Counted from the stretch's first letter, positions 50,318 to 60,066 are shown. The stretch is DNA of 64,000 bases from an uncultured Roseicyclus sp. (GCA_947494975.1 CANLXA010000004.1:467001-531000), one strand, 5' to 3'. The notes: generated from the sequence alone by a model not told the origin. A program made the numbers and translations.

Positions 50318-50734
50318 ATGCGATTTTATGAGGCAAAACGGGTGATTGCAGCGAGCCCGGAGCAGATTTGGCCGATTCTCACGGACGCCAGGCGGCTGGA
50401 AGACGGCACGTTCAGTATCGTGAAGATCGAGGGCGACATTGTGCAGGGGCGCAAGATCAAGCTGTGGTCGGAGGTTGATCCGTCGCGCGCGTTTTCGCTC
50501 CGTGTGGATCGGCTGGAGGCACCCCGCGACATGATCTGGTCCAGCGGCATGCCGCTGGGCCTGTTCCGGGGCACAAGGCGGTTTCGCCTGACCCCGGTGG
50601 CCGGTGGGACGGAATTTCATGTGCGGGAGGATTACACCGGGCCGATGGCCGGCATTATCTTCAAGCAGATCCCGGATATGACAGCATCGATGGAAAAATT
50701 CGCTGCGGCTTTGGCGAGGGAGGCAGAGGCATGA
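50318..50734 (+). CDS. SRPBCC-family protein (polyketide cyclase/START-like)
   Basis: A 138-residue small helix-grip protein beginning MRFYEAKRVIAASPEQIWPILTDARRLEDGTFSIVKIEG and ending with an amphipathic helix GIIFKQIPDMTASMEKFAAALAREAEA. These bind hydrophobic ligands, and the ligand here is unknown. A good GGAGG lies 5 nt before the ATG. The gene overlaps the next one by 4 nt and is probably controlled by the divergent YafY-type regulator through the palindrome. Confidence 0.88.
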   Translation: MRFYEAKRVIAASPEQIWPILTDARRLEDGTFSIVKIEGDIVQGRKIKLWSEVDPSRAFSLRVDRLEAPRDMIWSSGMPLGLFRGTRRFRLTPVAGGTEFHVREDYTGPMAGIIFKQIPDMTASMEKFAAALAREAEA

Positions 50735-51150
50735 TTACCTATGGCGATGGCACGGCGGAGGATCCGTGGCGGCTGAAGACCCCCCCGGGGAGTAGTGAAT
50801 ATCAGGCGTGGCGCGACGATACACGGGATCCACCCGCTCTGGTTGTGCAGGTGGGCAAGACGCAGCTGAGCTACCAGTGGCGCGCGGTGGATGACGCGGC
50901 GGATATGCTGCGGGACCGGGGCGAGTGGATCGATCTGGGCAATGCGGATGAGGGCAAGCCGGTGAAGGACGGCACGCTGGAGGCCTGGGCCCGGGATGAG
51001 GGTAACCCGGTCGGTGGCTATTACGGGCTTCGCAAGGGCTATCGCGGGCGGTTCGCGAATTACGTGGGCCCGGTGCTGGAGTTGTTGGGCTTGGCGGAGC
51101 TGGAGCACAAGCCGCGCGGCAACCGGATCAGGGCGCGGGAATTGGGGTAA
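50731..51150 (+). CDS. hypothetical protein (DUF6855-like)
   Basis: A 139-residue protein. PWRLKTPPGSSEYQAWRDDTRDPPALVVQVGKTQLSYQWRAVDDAADMLRDRGEWIDLGNADEGKPVKDGTLEAWARDEGNPVGGYYGLRKGYRGRFANYVGPVLELLGLAELEHKPRGNRIRAREL reads like the conserved family I recall as DUF6855, with no assigned role. It is coupled by a 4-nt overlap to the SRPBCC gene, so it may belong to the same small regulated unit. Confidence 0.7.
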   Translation: MITYGDGTAEDPWRLKTPPGSSEYQAWRDDTRDPPALVVQVGKTQLSYQWRAVDDAADMLRDRGEWIDLGNADEGKPVKDGTLEAWARDEGNPVGGYYGLRKGYRGRFANYVGPVLELLGLAELEHKPRGNRIRARELG

Positions 51151-51192
51151 ATCGCCCGGAATCAAGGCCGCGGGCCGCCGGTGCATCGCCGT

Positions 51193-51222
51193 CGCGCCCC
51201 ACCGGGGCCGCGATCCGTTTTT
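51193..51222 (+). terminator. possible rho-independent terminator
   Basis: CGCGCCCC, ACC, GGGGCCGCG (one bulge), then ATCCG and TTTTT, 45-70 nt after the DUF6855-like gene. Confidence 0.5.
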
Positions 51223-51327
51223 GTCAGGCAATGGGGCCCTGTCGGAGGGATGTGGCGGCGAAGCCAACGCGCCGCCCCAGCGTGACGGCGATGGACTGCC
51301 GTCGCACTTCGGGGCAAACTCTCCGCC

Positions 51328-51834
51328 ATGCGCCAGCCCAAGGACATCGCCGCCGCCCTTGCGGCCTTCGACGGCAAGCACACCGCGCCGCTCAAGGCGG
51401 CTCTCGCCGACGACCTCTCCCCCGACGCGGAAGCCGCCCTGATCGCGGCCGTTCCCGGCCCGGACGAAGTGGCCGCGACATGGGTCGTGAAGGCGCTCGT
51501 CGAAAAGAACCGGCTGGGTCAGCACCACCTCGCAACCCTTTTCGACCGGCTTCCGCAAATCACCGAACCCGATGCGGCTTTGCACCTTCTACAATGCGCG
51601 CAACACGCGCCCGACGCGGCGCGGATCCTGCGCCCGCACCTTGTCGCGTTCTATGGCCACACGAAGATCCTTCTGCGGGTCTGGGCGTTTGATGCCTATT
51701 GCAGGGGTGCGGACGGATCCGAAGACCTGAGCGAGCGGATCAGGCAGGGGCTGGCCGACCGCTCCGCCGCGATGCGGGCGCGGTCGAAAGCCTTGGCCAA
51801 CGAGTTCGGGATTGATCTTGAGAACGGCCCCTAG
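51328..51834 (+). CDS. hypothetical protein, HEAT-repeat-like, before clpB
   Basis: A 168-residue Ala/Leu/Asp-rich helical protein. Pairs of helices such as AALAAFDGKHTAPLKAALADDLSPDAEAAL and PEEVAATWVVKALVEK are compatible with HEAT-like repeats but no family is recognised. It ends 90 nt before the clpB start, and the heat-shock promoter of clpB overlaps its last codons. It may be transcribed separately or as part of a longer message. Confidence 0.65.
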   Translation: MRQPKDIAAALAAFDGKHTAPLKAALADDLSPDAEAALIAAVPGPDEVAATWVVKALVEKNRLGQHHLATLFDRLPQITEPDAALHLLQCAQHAPDAARILRPHLVAFYGHTKILLRVWAFDAYCRGADGSEDLSERIRQGLADRSAAMRARSKALANEFGIDLENGP

Positions 51835-51845
51835 CCTCCCCATCT
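51817..51845 (+). promoter_or_regulatory. sigma-32 (RpoH)-type promoter of clpB
   Basis: CTTGAGA (51817-51823), 14 nt, CCCCATCT (51838-51845). This matches the RpoH consensus CTTGAAA, N13-17, CCCCATnT with one base change. It begins inside the upstream gene. Transcription would start about 75 nt before the clpB ATG. Confidence 0.75.
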
Positions 51846-51923
51846 AGTCCGGTGAGGCCCACAGGGCCGCGTGCCGCCAAGCGGGCGTGGACCATCCGGG
51901 CGCTTTGAGTGAGGAGAGACGAC

Positions 51924-54539
51924 ATGAACTTGGAGAAGTTCACGGACCGCGCACGCGGCTTCCTTCAGGCCGCGCAGACCATTGCGCAACGCGAGGACCA
52001 CCAGAAACTGGTGCCCGAGCATCTTTTGAAGGCCCTTCTGGACGATGACCAAGGCCTTGCCAGCACGCTGATCGGGCGCGCAGGCGGATCGGCGGCACGG
52101 GTGCGTGAGGCGCTCGATATGTCGATGGCCAAGCTCCCGAAAGTGACCGGTGACGGCGCGCAGGTCTATATGGACAAGCAGACCGCCAAGGTCCTCGATG
52201 AGGCCGAGAAGCTCGCCGAAAAGGCGGGTGACAGCTTCGTTGCCGTGGAGCGGTTGCTGACCGCTTTGGCGATGGTCAAATCCCCCGCCAAGGACGCGCT
52301 GGATGCGGGGGCGGTGAATGCCCAGGCGCTCAACGCGGCGATCAATGATCTGCGCAAGGGCAAGACGGCGGACAGTGCATCGGCGGAAGACAATTACGAT
52401 GCGCTGAACAAATATGCCCGCGATCTGACCGAGGCCGCACGCGAGGGCAAGATCGACCCGATCATCGGCCGGGACGAAGAAATTCGCCGTGCTATGCAGG
52501 TGTTGAGCCGCCGGACCAAGAACAACCCCGTTCTGATCGGGGAACCCGGCGTGGGTAAGACCGCGATTGCCGAGGGCCTTGCGCTGCGGATCGTGAACGG
52601 CGACGTGCCCGAGAGCCTGCGGAACAAGACGCTGATGGCGCTCGACATGGGTGCGCTGATTGCCGGGGCCAAGTATCGGGGTGAGTTCGAGGAACGCCTG
52701 AAAGCGGTTCTGGGCGAGATTTCGAATGCCGCGGGTGAGATCATCTTGTTCATCGATGAGATGCACACGCTTGTGGGTGCAGGCAAAACCGATGGTGCGA
52801 TGGATGCGGCCAACCTGATCAAGCCGGCGCTTGCGCGCGGTGAGCTGCATTGCGTGGGGGCCACGACGCTCGATGAATATCGCAAATACGTCGAGAAGGA
52901 CGCGGCCCTGGCGCGTCGGTTCCAGCCGCTCATGGTGGAAGAGCCGACGGTGGAAGACACGATCTCCATCTTGCGGGGCATCAAGGAGAAGTATGAGCTT
53001 CACCACGGCGTGCGGATTTCCGACAGCGCGCTTGTTGCGGCGTCCACCTTGTCGCATCGCTATATCACCGACCGGTTCCTGCCCGACAAGGCCATCGACC
53101 TGATGGACGAGGCCGCCAGCCGGTTGCGGATGGAAGTCGACAGCAAACCCGAGGAACTGGATGCGCTTGATCGGCAGATCCTGCAGATGCAGATCGAGGC
53201 CGAGGCGCTGCGCCGTGAAGAAGATGCCGCCTCCAAGGACCGGCTGGACAAGCTGGAAAAGGAGCTTGGCGATCTGCAACAGCAAAGCGCCGAGATGACC
53301 GCCAAATGGCAGGCCGAGCGGGATAAGCTGGAAAGTGCCCGTGGGCTGAAGGAGAAGTTGGACCATGCCCGCGCGGAGCTTGATCAGGCCAAGCGCAATG
53401 GCGATCTGGCCAAGGCCGGGGAGCTGTCTTACGGCGTGATCCCGCAGCTTGAAAAACAACTGGCGGAGGCCGAGGACCAGGACGATGACGTCATGGTTGA
53501 AGAGGCCGTGCGCCCCGAGCAGATCGCGGAAGTGGTGGAGCGCTGGACGGGCGTGCCCGTGGCCAAGATGCTCGAAGGCGAGCGCGAGAAGCTGCTGCGG
53601 ATGGAGGACGAGATCGGCAAGCGCGTGATCGGTCAACAGCAGGCGGTCAGCGCCGTGTCCCGCGCCGTCCGCCGGGCGCGCGCGGGGTTGCAGGATGAGG
53701 CGCGGCCGCTGGGGTCGTTCCTGTTCCTCGGGCCCACCGGCGTGGGCAAGACCGAGTTGACCAAGGCGCTGGCCGAATACCTGTTCGACGACGATCAGGC
53801 CATGGTCCGCATCGACATGTCGGAGTTCATGGAGAAGCATTCCGTGGCCCGTCTGATCGGCGCGCCTCCGGGCTATGTGGGCTATGATGAGGGCGGTGTC
53901 CTGACCGAAGCGGTCCGGCGCAGGCCCTATCAGGTGATCTTGTTCGACGAGGTCGAAAAGGCCCATCCGGAGGTCTTCAACGTGCTGTTGCAGGTCCTGG
54001 ACGATGGGCGGCTGACCGATGGTCAGGGCCGTCAGGTGGATTTCAAACAGACCTTGATCGTGCTGACGTCGAACCTTGGCAGCCAGGCCCTGAGCCATCT
54101 GCCCGAAGGCGCCGATGCGGGCCAGGCCCGGTCGGACGTGATGGATGCCGTACGCGCCCATTTCCGGCCGGAATTCCTGAACCGTCTGGACGACATGATC
54201 GTGTTCGATCGCCTGACGCGGGCGGATATGGATGGCATCGTCAAGATCCAGCTGAAGCGTCTGGAGCGGCGGCTGGCCGACCGGAAGATCCATCTGGAGC
54301 TGGAAGACAGCGCCAGAACCTGGCTTGCGGACGAGGGGTATGATCCCGTCTTCGGGGCCCGTCCGCTCAAGCGGGTGATCCAGCGCAGCCTGCAGGACCA
54401 ACTGGCCGAGATGATCCTGTCTGGTGACGTGATGGATGGCGATACGATCCCGGTGAGTGCCGGGGCCGATGGCCTGATCGTGGGCGACCGGATTGCACCG
54501 TCGAACCGTCCGAAACCGGATGACGCCGTGGTGCACTGA
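51924..54539 (+). CDS. clpB: ATP-dependent disaggregase ClpB
   Basis: An 871-residue AAA+ chaperone that works with DnaK to dissolve protein aggregates. Clp_N repeats at the N-terminus, first Walker [14 protein letters not shown] (about 205-217), first Walker [11 protein letters not shown], a coiled-coil middle domain (about 410-525) with [20 protein letters not shown], second Walker [13 protein letters not shown] (about 604-615) and Walker [15 protein letters not shown], and the C-terminal [15 protein letters not shown] motif. The ATG is chosen for GGAGAG at 6-9 nt. A sigma-32 promoter lies upstream. The large frame on the other strand is a shadow. Confidence 0.98.
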   Translation: MNLEKFTDRARGFLQAAQTIAQREDHQKLVPEHLLKALLDDDQGLASTLIGRAGGSAARVREALDMSMAKLPKVTGDGAQVYMDKQTAKVLDEAEKLAEKAGDSFVAVERLLTALAMVKSPAKDALDAGAVNAQALNAAINDLRKGKTADSASAEDNYDALNKYARDLTEAAREGKIDPIIGRDEEIRRAMQVLSRRTKNNPVLIGEPGVGKTAIAEGLALRIVNGDVPESLRNKTLMALDMGALIAGAKYRGEFEERLKAVLGEISNAAGEIILFIDEMHTLVGAGKTDGAMDAANLIKPALARGELHCVGATTLDEYRKYVEKDAALARRFQPLMVEEPTVEDTISILRGIKEKYELHHGVRISDSALVAASTLSHRYITDRFLPDKAIDLMDEAASRLRMEVDSKPEELDALDRQILQMQIEAEALRREEDAASKDRLDKLEKELGDLQQQSAEMTAKWQAERDKLESARGLKEKLDHARAELDQAKRNGDLAKAGELSYGVIPQLEKQLAEAEDQDDDVMVEEAVRPEQIAEVVERWTGVPVAKMLEGEREKLLRMEDEIGKRVIGQQQAVSAVSRAVRRARAGLQDEARPLGSFLFLGPTGVGKTELTKALAEYLFDDDQAMVRIDMSEFMEKHSVARLIGAPPGYVGYDEGGVLTEAVRRRPYQVILFDEVEKAHPEVFNVLLQVLDDGRLTDGQGRQVDFKQTLIVLTSNLGSQALSHLPEGADAGQARSDVMDAVRAHFRPEFLNRLDDMIVFDRLTRADMDGIVKIQLKRLERRLADRKIHLELEDSARTWLADEGYDPVFGARPLKRVIQRSLQDQLAEMILSGDVMDGDTIPVSAGADGLIVGDRIAPSNRPKPDDAVVH

Positions 54540-54597
54540 TGGCCTGATCCGGGGCCATATGCCCCAAGCGAGTAGATCAATGCTACATCAATTCCCG

Positions 54598-54631
54598 TCC
54601 CGCCGTTCCCGGTGGGGCGGGATTTCCTTTT
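54598..54631 (+). terminator. rho-independent terminator of clpB
   Basis: TCCCGCC, 11-nt loop, GGCGGGA, followed by TTTCCTTTT, about 60 nt after the stop. Confidence 0.7.
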
Positions 54632-54689
54632 GGCGAATTCCCTCTAGGATGATCCGGATATCCCCCATCCGCCAGCCAGGAGCCCGCCG

Positions 54690-55331
54690 ATGACCAATCC
54701 GAAAATCACCCCCCGTGACGATGGACCGCTGATGGTCAGCAATCCGCCGATCCTGCGTCACAGGTCCGGCGCGGAGATCGAAACGAAGGATGTGGCGGCG
54801 CTGTGCCGGTGTGGGTTGTCGTCCAACAAACCGTTTTGCGACGGCTCCCATCGGGACACGTTCACCAGCGCCCCGGATCACACCAAGATCCGCAATGCGG
54901 AGCTGACCTATTCGGGTGAGGTTGAGGGCCAGGACGTGACCATCGCGTACACACCCGTCCTGTGCTCCCATGCGGGCGAATGCTCCAAACGGGCCGCGTC
55001 GGTGTTCAAACCGAAGGAGAAGCCATGGGTGCAGCCGGAAAACGGCTCGTTGGCGGAAATCCTGGAGGTGATGGCAGCGTGCCCGTCGGGGGCGCTGAGG
55101 GTGTCGGTCGCGGCGCGGACGGATCCGCAACACCTGACGCGCGGTGAGGCCGAGATCGAGGTGGAACCGCACGGGCCGTATTGGGTGAAGAACGTGGAGC
55201 TGGAGGCCGAGTTCAACGGTGTCGGCGCCAGCCGGGCGAAATACGTGTTGTGCCGGTGTGGCCTGTCGAAGAACAAGCCGTTTTGCGACGGGACGCATTA
55301 TGATGCCGGTTGGCGGGATGATGCGGAATGA
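54690..55331 (+). CDS. double-CDGSH iron-sulfur protein with central Fer4-like domain
   Basis: A 213-residue soluble protein. Two CDGSH domains with the C-x-C-x8-C-x3-H ligand pattern: CRCGLSSNKPFCDGSH (39-54, His54) and CRCGLSKNKPFCDGTH (188-203, His203), each binding a 2Fe-2S cluster. In between, Cys92, Cys98 and Cys131 fit a Fer4_19-type iron-sulfur site (CSHAGECSK and ACPSGAL). Three potential clusters on one chain make electron transfer or iron-sulfur handling likely. Monocistronic; the ATG is 12 nt after GGAG in GCCAGGAGCC. Confidence 0.92.
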   Translation: MTNPKITPRDDGPLMVSNPPILRHRSGAEIETKDVAALCRCGLSSNKPFCDGSHRDTFTSAPDHTKIRNAELTYSGEVEGQDVTIAYTPVLCSHAGECSKRAASVFKPKEKPWVQPENGSLAEILEVMAACPSGALRVSVAARTDPQHLTRGEAEIEVEPHGPYWVKNVELEAEFNGVGASRAKYVLCRCGLSKNKPFCDGTHYDAGWRDDAE

Positions 55332-55464
55332 AATGGTCCGGCTTGAATGGGCGTTTGGGGTGAGGAGAAGGGATGCTCCTTTGGCGGAACGAAGCTGACC
55401 TTGCGTGTCCCGCCAGGGTCATCGCACAATTCTGTCGCAAGGACCCCGTACCAGTTGTGAGCCG

Positions 55465-55926
55465 ATGATCATTCGCCCCGCCCACGAAGATGACGCAGCT
55501 GGTATTGCCGGGGTTCTCCATGATCTCGTCAAGGCGGGGAAGCGGACCAAACAGGCCGACCCCGAATTCGCGCTGACGCATTACATCGCGCATCCCGACA
55601 AGATCGAATGCCATGTCGCGGAAGATGACGCGGGCCATATCATGGGGTTTCAATCCCTCAAGTGGGCCGAGATCGGAAATGAATATGGCACGCCGGCAGG
55701 ATGGGCTATGATCGGAACCCACATAAGTCCGAAAGCCGCGCGGCGCGGGATCGGCAAAGCACTCTTCGCGTCGACATTGCAAGCAGCTCACACCTCGGGT
55801 GTCCCTGCGATTGAGGCATTCATCGGCGAGGCCAATGTCGAGGGCCAAGCGTATTATGAGGCCATGGGCTTTGCCGACTATCGGCGCGCGGATGGCGCAA
55901 TCTGCAAGGCGCTCCACATACGTTGA
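55465..55926 (+). CDS. GNAT-family N-acetyltransferase
   Basis: A 153-residue GNAT protein starting MIIRPAHEDDAAGIAGVL. Motif A is THISPKAARRGIGKALFASTLQAA (RRGIGKA acetyl-CoA loop), with the C-terminal YYEAMGFADYRRA. It is the last gene before the polysaccharide region. The longer frame upstream lacks a ribosome site. The substrate is unknown. Confidence 0.87.
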   Translation: MIIRPAHEDDAAGIAGVLHDLVKAGKRTKQADPEFALTHYIAHPDKIECHVAEDDAGHIMGFQSLKWAEIGNEYGTPAGWAMIGTHISPKAARRGIGKALFASTLQAAHTSGVPAIEAFIGEANVEGQAYYEAMGFADYRRADGAICKALHIR

Positions 55927-56241
55927 GGGCTCAAGGTCCGATCAATATGCCGCTCGGCCCGATCCGGCGGAGCCGCTCGTCATTTCCTCGGTCCCGCATC
56001 GCGGTAATGCGTCCGGCCGCGCGCGGGCGCGCGATACAGAGAATGCAGCCCACCGTCCAACGGGCAAACTCTTGCGCCGACGTGTTCGAATGTGGTGCTG
56101 CGCAATAGCCTGAGCGGCACCGGTGGTACGGACATGATAAAGGTGCGGCTCGGCAAGGCTCCGCGCACGCGCCGGTGAGTGAGCTTGCGGAACCGATCCC
56201 GATATGGGCCTCTTTGGCGCTGGCTCGTCGAGGAGTGGCCT
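55927..56241 (+). other. 315-nt intergenic region, left edge of polysaccharide cluster
   Basis: No gene recognised. It probably holds the promoter of the glycosyltransferase gene that starts at 56242. No clear -10/-35 or palindrome; somewhat less GC-rich than the genes on its left. Confidence 0.4.
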
Positions 56242-57396
56242 ATGACACGCGTGATCTTCTTTGCGAACGACATAGCCGAGGCTGCGCAGATCCGCCGCAT
56301 TCAAGGGATCAGGGCGCTGGGCCATGAGGTGACCTCGATTTCATTTCGCCGCGACAACATGAATGAAGCCTTCGATCCCGATTGGCGCGATGTGAATATC
56401 GGCCGGACCCAGAACAACCGTCTCTTCCAACGCGTGCTGAAACTTGGTGTTGGCGTCGTGCGCACCTGTCGCGCCCGCCGCTTTCTGGACGACAGCGATG
56501 TCTGGGTCGCCCGCAATTTCGATATGCTGGCTATCGCCTGTGCGGTCCGGTTCCTGCTGGGCCGGCACCAGGTGCGGCTGGTGTATGAATGCCTTGATAT
56601 CCATGGGCTGTTCACGCGCGATGATGTCATCGGGCGCGCCATGCGATGGATGGAGCGGCGGTTGCTGGCGCGAACGGCGCTACTGGTCGTGTCGTCGCCG
56701 GGATTCCTTCGGGCCTATTTCACGCCTGTTCAGCACTATGTCGGCAAAACGGCCCTGATCGAGAACAAGCTATGGCTTGGTGACAGGCCTGTGCCACGGC
56801 CAGCGCCTCCCGTGATGCGCGATCCCGATGCACCGCTTGTTCTGGGCTGGGTCGGATCGCTCAGATGCGCCGATAGTCTGTCGTTGCTTGCCGCAGCGGC
56901 GGAAGCGCTTGGCCCGCAGATCCGCATCGTCTTTCACGGGAACGTCCACCGAAACGCGGTGCCGGATTTCGACGCGATCGTGGGGCAGTTGCGGAACGTC
57001 GAATACAAAGGGCCTTATGCATATCCCGACGGGCTGCGGCGGATCTACGGGGCATGCGATCTGGTCTGGGCGCAGGATCTTTGGCAACGCGGTGCAAATA
57101 GCGACTGGTTGTTGCCGAACCGGATCTACGAGGCCAGTTTCTACGGCTGCCCATCTATTGCGGTTTCGGGAACCGAGACGGGCCGCCGGGTTGCGGCCAC
57201 GGGGCTTGGCTTCGTGATTGCCGAGCCATCGGCCAAGGATCTCATCGCACTCCTGAGATCATTGACGCCGGATGAAATCGCTGCAGCCGCACAACGGATT
57301 TTGGCCAAGGAAGACCGCGAATTTCGACTGTTCCCCGATGAGCTGCAAGACCACCTGTCGCCGGTTCTTTCACCGCGCGAGCGGCATGCCGCGTGA
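56242..57396 (+). CDS. glycosyltransferase (GT4/GT1-like)
   Basis: A 384-residue protein with two Rossmann-like halves. The N-terminal half is VIFFANDIAEAAQIRRIQGIRALGHEVTSI, the C-terminal half has LVLGWVGSLRCADSLSLLAAAAEALGPQIRIVFHGN and the donor region LPNRIYEASFYGCPSIAVSGTETGRRV. It acts at the cytoplasmic side on a sugar nucleotide; sugar unknown. The start MTRVIFF is chosen for GAGGAG 6 nt upstream. Ends before a spacer with palindromes. Confidence 0.85.
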   Translation: MTRVIFFANDIAEAAQIRRIQGIRALGHEVTSISFRRDNMNEAFDPDWRDVNIGRTQNNRLFQRVLKLGVGVVRTCRARRFLDDSDVWVARNFDMLAIACAVRFLLGRHQVRLVYECLDIHGLFTRDDVIGRAMRWMERRLLARTALLVVSSPGFLRAYFTPVQHYVGKTALIENKLWLGDRPVPRPAPPVMRDPDAPLVLGWVGSLRCADSLSLLAAAAEALGPQIRIVFHGNVHRNAVPDFDAIVGQLRNVEYKGPYAYPDGLRRIYGACDLVWAQDLWQRGANSDWLLPNRIYEASFYGCPSIAVSGTETGRRVAATGLGFVIAEPSAKDLIALLRSLTPDEIAAAAQRILAKEDREFRLFPDELQDHLSPVLSPRERHAA

Positions 57397-57769
57397 CGTG
57401 CATTTGGGCGCGGATCGGCGCTCCAGAAAATAGCCGAATCTGTGATGTTCTGGAGTTCTGTTGACCGGTACCGTACTGAATCCACCCACTTTTTACGCAA
57501 GACGCCCTGATTTGAAGCAGGATGCTTCATCGGGTGGTTCAAGGGCAGAGTCCGGGTAAAACACAAGGTCTAGATACATCAGGCGACTGAAGTCTACATG
57601 TTGAGAAAACTAATTTTTGGAGCGCGGGATTGCGATGATTTCCGCTGATCGGGCCAGATGGGATCGGCAGGTCGCCGCCGCAGTGCAGCACGAAGGTAAA
57701 AAAGGCCTGCTCTTTCAGGTATCGGTTCGTCACTACTAGGGCACCTGACCGACATCGGAGATAGCTGCC
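57397..57769 (+). other. 373-nt spacer before exoY-like gene, with inverted repeats
   Basis: No gene recognised; AT-richer than its flanks. CTCCAGAA (57421-57428) pairs perfectly with TTCTGGAG (57448-57455), followed by TTCTGTT, a possible terminator of the preceding gene. CGGTACCG (57466-57473) is a short palindrome. TGAAGCA-GGA-TGCTTCA (57513-57529) is a perfect 7-bp inverted repeat, a candidate operator for the polysaccharide genes downstream. A long 5' leader (over 200 nt) would remain. Confidence 0.5.
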
Positions 57770-58486
57770 ATGGCGATGAGCAACCACACCGGCGATATCG
57801 AGTTCCAGCGGAGCGGGCGGTTTTCCGCGCCGGGTTCTGCAAGTGCAGAGATCTTTTGGCCCCAGCCTACGGCGAAGGGCGGGGCGGCGAAACGTATCCT
57901 TGATGTGGTCGGCGCGCTGATCGCCCTTATGATCTTCTTGCCGCTCTTCGTTTTCGTCGCGATCGCGATCCGGCTGACAAGCCCCGGACCGGCGTTTTAC
58001 GGACATCGGCGCGTCGGCTTCGGGCGGCGTCCGTTCAAATGCTGGAAGTTCCGTTCCATGCGCATAGACGCCGACGTGGCCTTGCAGCGCTATCTGGATG
58101 AAAACCCCGAATTGCGGGAGGAATGGCGCGCGACACGCAAGTTGAAAAACGATCCGCGCGTGACACCCCTGGGGCAGGTGCTGCGGGATTACAGCGTCGA
58201 TGAACTGCCGCAATTGATCAACGTCTTGCTTGGCGACATGAGCTTTGTCGGCCCCCGCCCTGTGGTGGACGAGGAGTTGGACCGCTACGGCGACGTCGCG
58301 CCGATCTACCTGTCGGCCCGGCCCGGCATCACCGGCCTTTGGCAGATCAGCGGGCGCTCCGACACGTCCTACGAGGAGCGGGTTCGCCTTGATCGTGACT
58401 ATGTCACCAATTGGAGCATTGGGGCCGACATCTCCATTCTTCTCAAAACGGTTCCGACGGTCATCGGCAAACATGGCTCGTACTGA
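57770..58486 (+). CDS. ExoY-like polyprenyl-phosphate sugar phosphotransferase
   Basis: A 238-residue membrane enzyme that starts a polysaccharide repeat by transferring sugar-1-phosphate to undecaprenyl phosphate. One helix at about 43-65 (ILDVVGALIALMIFLPLFVFVAI), then the catalytic region with HRRVGFGRRPFKCWKFRSM, DELPQLINVLLGDMSFVGPRP and ARPGITGLWQISGRSDTSYEERVRLDRDYV, all typical of bacterial sugar transferases of the ExoY class. The start MAMSNH is 7 nt after GGAGATAG. The sugar (galactose in ExoY) is inferred, not shown. Confidence 0.93.
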   Translation: MAMSNHTGDIEFQRSGRFSAPGSASAEIFWPQPTAKGGAAKRILDVVGALIALMIFLPLFVFVAIAIRLTSPGPAFYGHRRVGFGRRPFKCWKFRSMRIDADVALQRYLDENPELREEWRATRKLKNDPRVTPLGQVLRDYSVDELPQLINVLLGDMSFVGPRPVVDEELDRYGDVAPIYLSARPGITGLWQISGRSDTSYEERVRLDRDYVTNWSIGADISILLKTVPTVIGKHGSY

Positions 58487-58569
58487 GACTCTTGCGGGCA
58501 AGGCGATGGATCACGCGCCTGGCGGGGCGGGATTGTGACGGCCTGTCGCCGAAAGACTGAGATTCAGCA

Positions 58570-60066
58570 ATGACCGAGGCACACGCCATTCCAAGGTCGC
58601 CGGACACCGGCTTGGGCCAGAAAACAAGGGGATTGGCCCGCGCATCCGTCACCGGTGTGTTCTGGAACCTCGGTAATATGTCGGCGTCGGTGATCCTGAC
58701 CTTCGTGGTTTTCCTTGTGACATCGCGTGCGCTCGACCCTGCAGATTTCGGAGCGGTGGCCCTTGCCGCCGCGATCATCAGCATCGTGGCGACCGTCGTG
58801 CCGACGGCGTTTGGAGAGGCGCTGCTACAGCGCAAGGACCTGGCGCCGGCGCATCTGGACTCCGTGTTCTGGATGGCGCTGGGGATTGGAGGCCTGATGT
58901 TTGGGGGCATCACGGCCCTTGCAGCGCCGATCGCGGCGTGGGTCGACGTTGTCGAGGTTCGAGCCATCCTGCCGGTCCTTGCTTTGAGGTTGATATTCGA
59001 CGCGGCCGCGACGGTGCCCACGGCGCTCATCGCGCGACGCATGCAGTTCCGGTACGTGGCGATCCGGACAACCTTGGCCAACGCCGTCGGAGCGGCGGTC
59101 TGCCTGATCATGATCGCACAGGGGTACGCGCTTTGGGCCCTTGTCGTGTCGCAAGTCGTCAATTCCCTCATCGCCATGTCCGTCACCGCAATCGCCGCCA
59201 GGTGGCGGCCACGCGCTGCCTTCAGCCGTGAGGCGATATCTGACCTTGCACGCTTCGGGCTTTTCACGATGGGCGGTCGGGTTCTCAACCAGGCCCGGTT
59301 CGACCAGTTCCTGCTTGGGCTCGTTCTCGGAGCACCGGCGCTTGGGCTGTTCTATTTCGCGCGGCGTCTGTTCACCGTTCTGCGCGATGCCACGGTGGGC
59401 GTGTTCAGCCCCGTGACCAACGCCCTGATGGCCAGCCTGCAAGCCGATACCGACAAGCGGCGAGAAGCATACCTGATCGCAAGCTTCGCCTCTGCCGGGC
59501 TGGCATTTCCCGTTTTTGGCGGTTTGTTCGCCATTGCCCCAATGGCGGTTCCCATCGCCTTCGGCCCGCAATGGACGGAGGCCGTCTTTGCCGTGCAATG
59601 CCTGTCGGTCATCGGCCTGATGGCGGCGCTCGGGATCATTCAAGCCTCCTCGATCCGCTACCTGGGCCGACCCGATTGGTGGTTCCGCTACCAAGCCGTC
59701 GTTCAGCTTTCCAGTATCCCGATCATTCTCGTGCTCTACCCGTTTGGGCTCAACGTCATCATGGTCGCCATGGCGGTGCGGACGCTGATCCTGTGGCCCT
59801 TGTCGGTGCGCATGGCCCAGAACCTGCTCGACATACCGCTATCGACATACCTTCGAAGCCTGCGTGGGCCCGCTTTGGGGTCGGTCGTCATGGTCGTGGC
59901 TGTCCTCGCGCTGCCTTACGGCGCGCCGGACATCCACGGTGGCGGCCTTGTGGCGCTTCAAATCGGTCTTGGGGCCACAATCTACGGGGGTGTTCTTGCC
60001 CTCCTGTCCCACCGCCAGATCATGGGAATCCTTGCCATGCTGCGCCAGCGGAGAGTGGCTTCGTGA
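58570..60066 (+). CDS. polysaccharide flippase (Wzx/ExoT-like MVF superfamily)
   Basis: A 498-residue membrane protein with about 12-14 helices, which would flip the lipid-linked repeat unit across the membrane. The N-terminal TGVFWNLGNMSASVILTFVVFLVTSRALDPADFGAVALAAAIISIV is typical of the Wzx/RfbX fold. Codons are slightly less GC-biased than upstream. The end overlaps the pyruvyl transferase GTG start (GTGA). ATG 58570 follows AGAAAGACTGAG; weak ribosome site. Confidence 0.9.
   Translation: MTEAHAIPRSPDTGLGQKTRGLARASVTGVFWNLGNMSASVILTFVVFLVTSRALDPADFGAVALAAAIISIVATVVPTAFGEALLQRKDLAPAHLDSVFWMALGIGGLMFGGITALAAPIAAWVDVVEVRAILPVLALRLIFDAAATVPTALIARRMQFRYVAIRTTLANAVGAAVCLIMIAQGYALWALVVSQVVNSLIAMSVTAIAARWRPRAAFSREAISDLARFGLFTMGGRVLNQARFDQFLLGLVLGAPALGLFYFARRLFTVLRDATVGVFSPVTNALMASLQADTDKRREAYLIASFASAGLAFPVFGGLFAIAPMAVPIAFGPQWTEAVFAVQCLSVIGLMAALGIIQASSIRYLGRPDWWFRYQAVVQLSSIPIILVLYPFGLNVIMVAMAVRTLILWPLSVRMAQNLLDIPLSTYLRSLRGPALGSVVMVVAVLALPYGAPDIHGGGLVALQIGLGATIYGGVLALLSHRQIMGILAMLRQRRVAS

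Noticed and set aside
51831-54536. A long open frame on the minus strand across clpB
   Set aside because: High-GC genes give such mirror frames; its sequence is His/Arg-rich with no domain, and clpB on the other strand has full family motifs.
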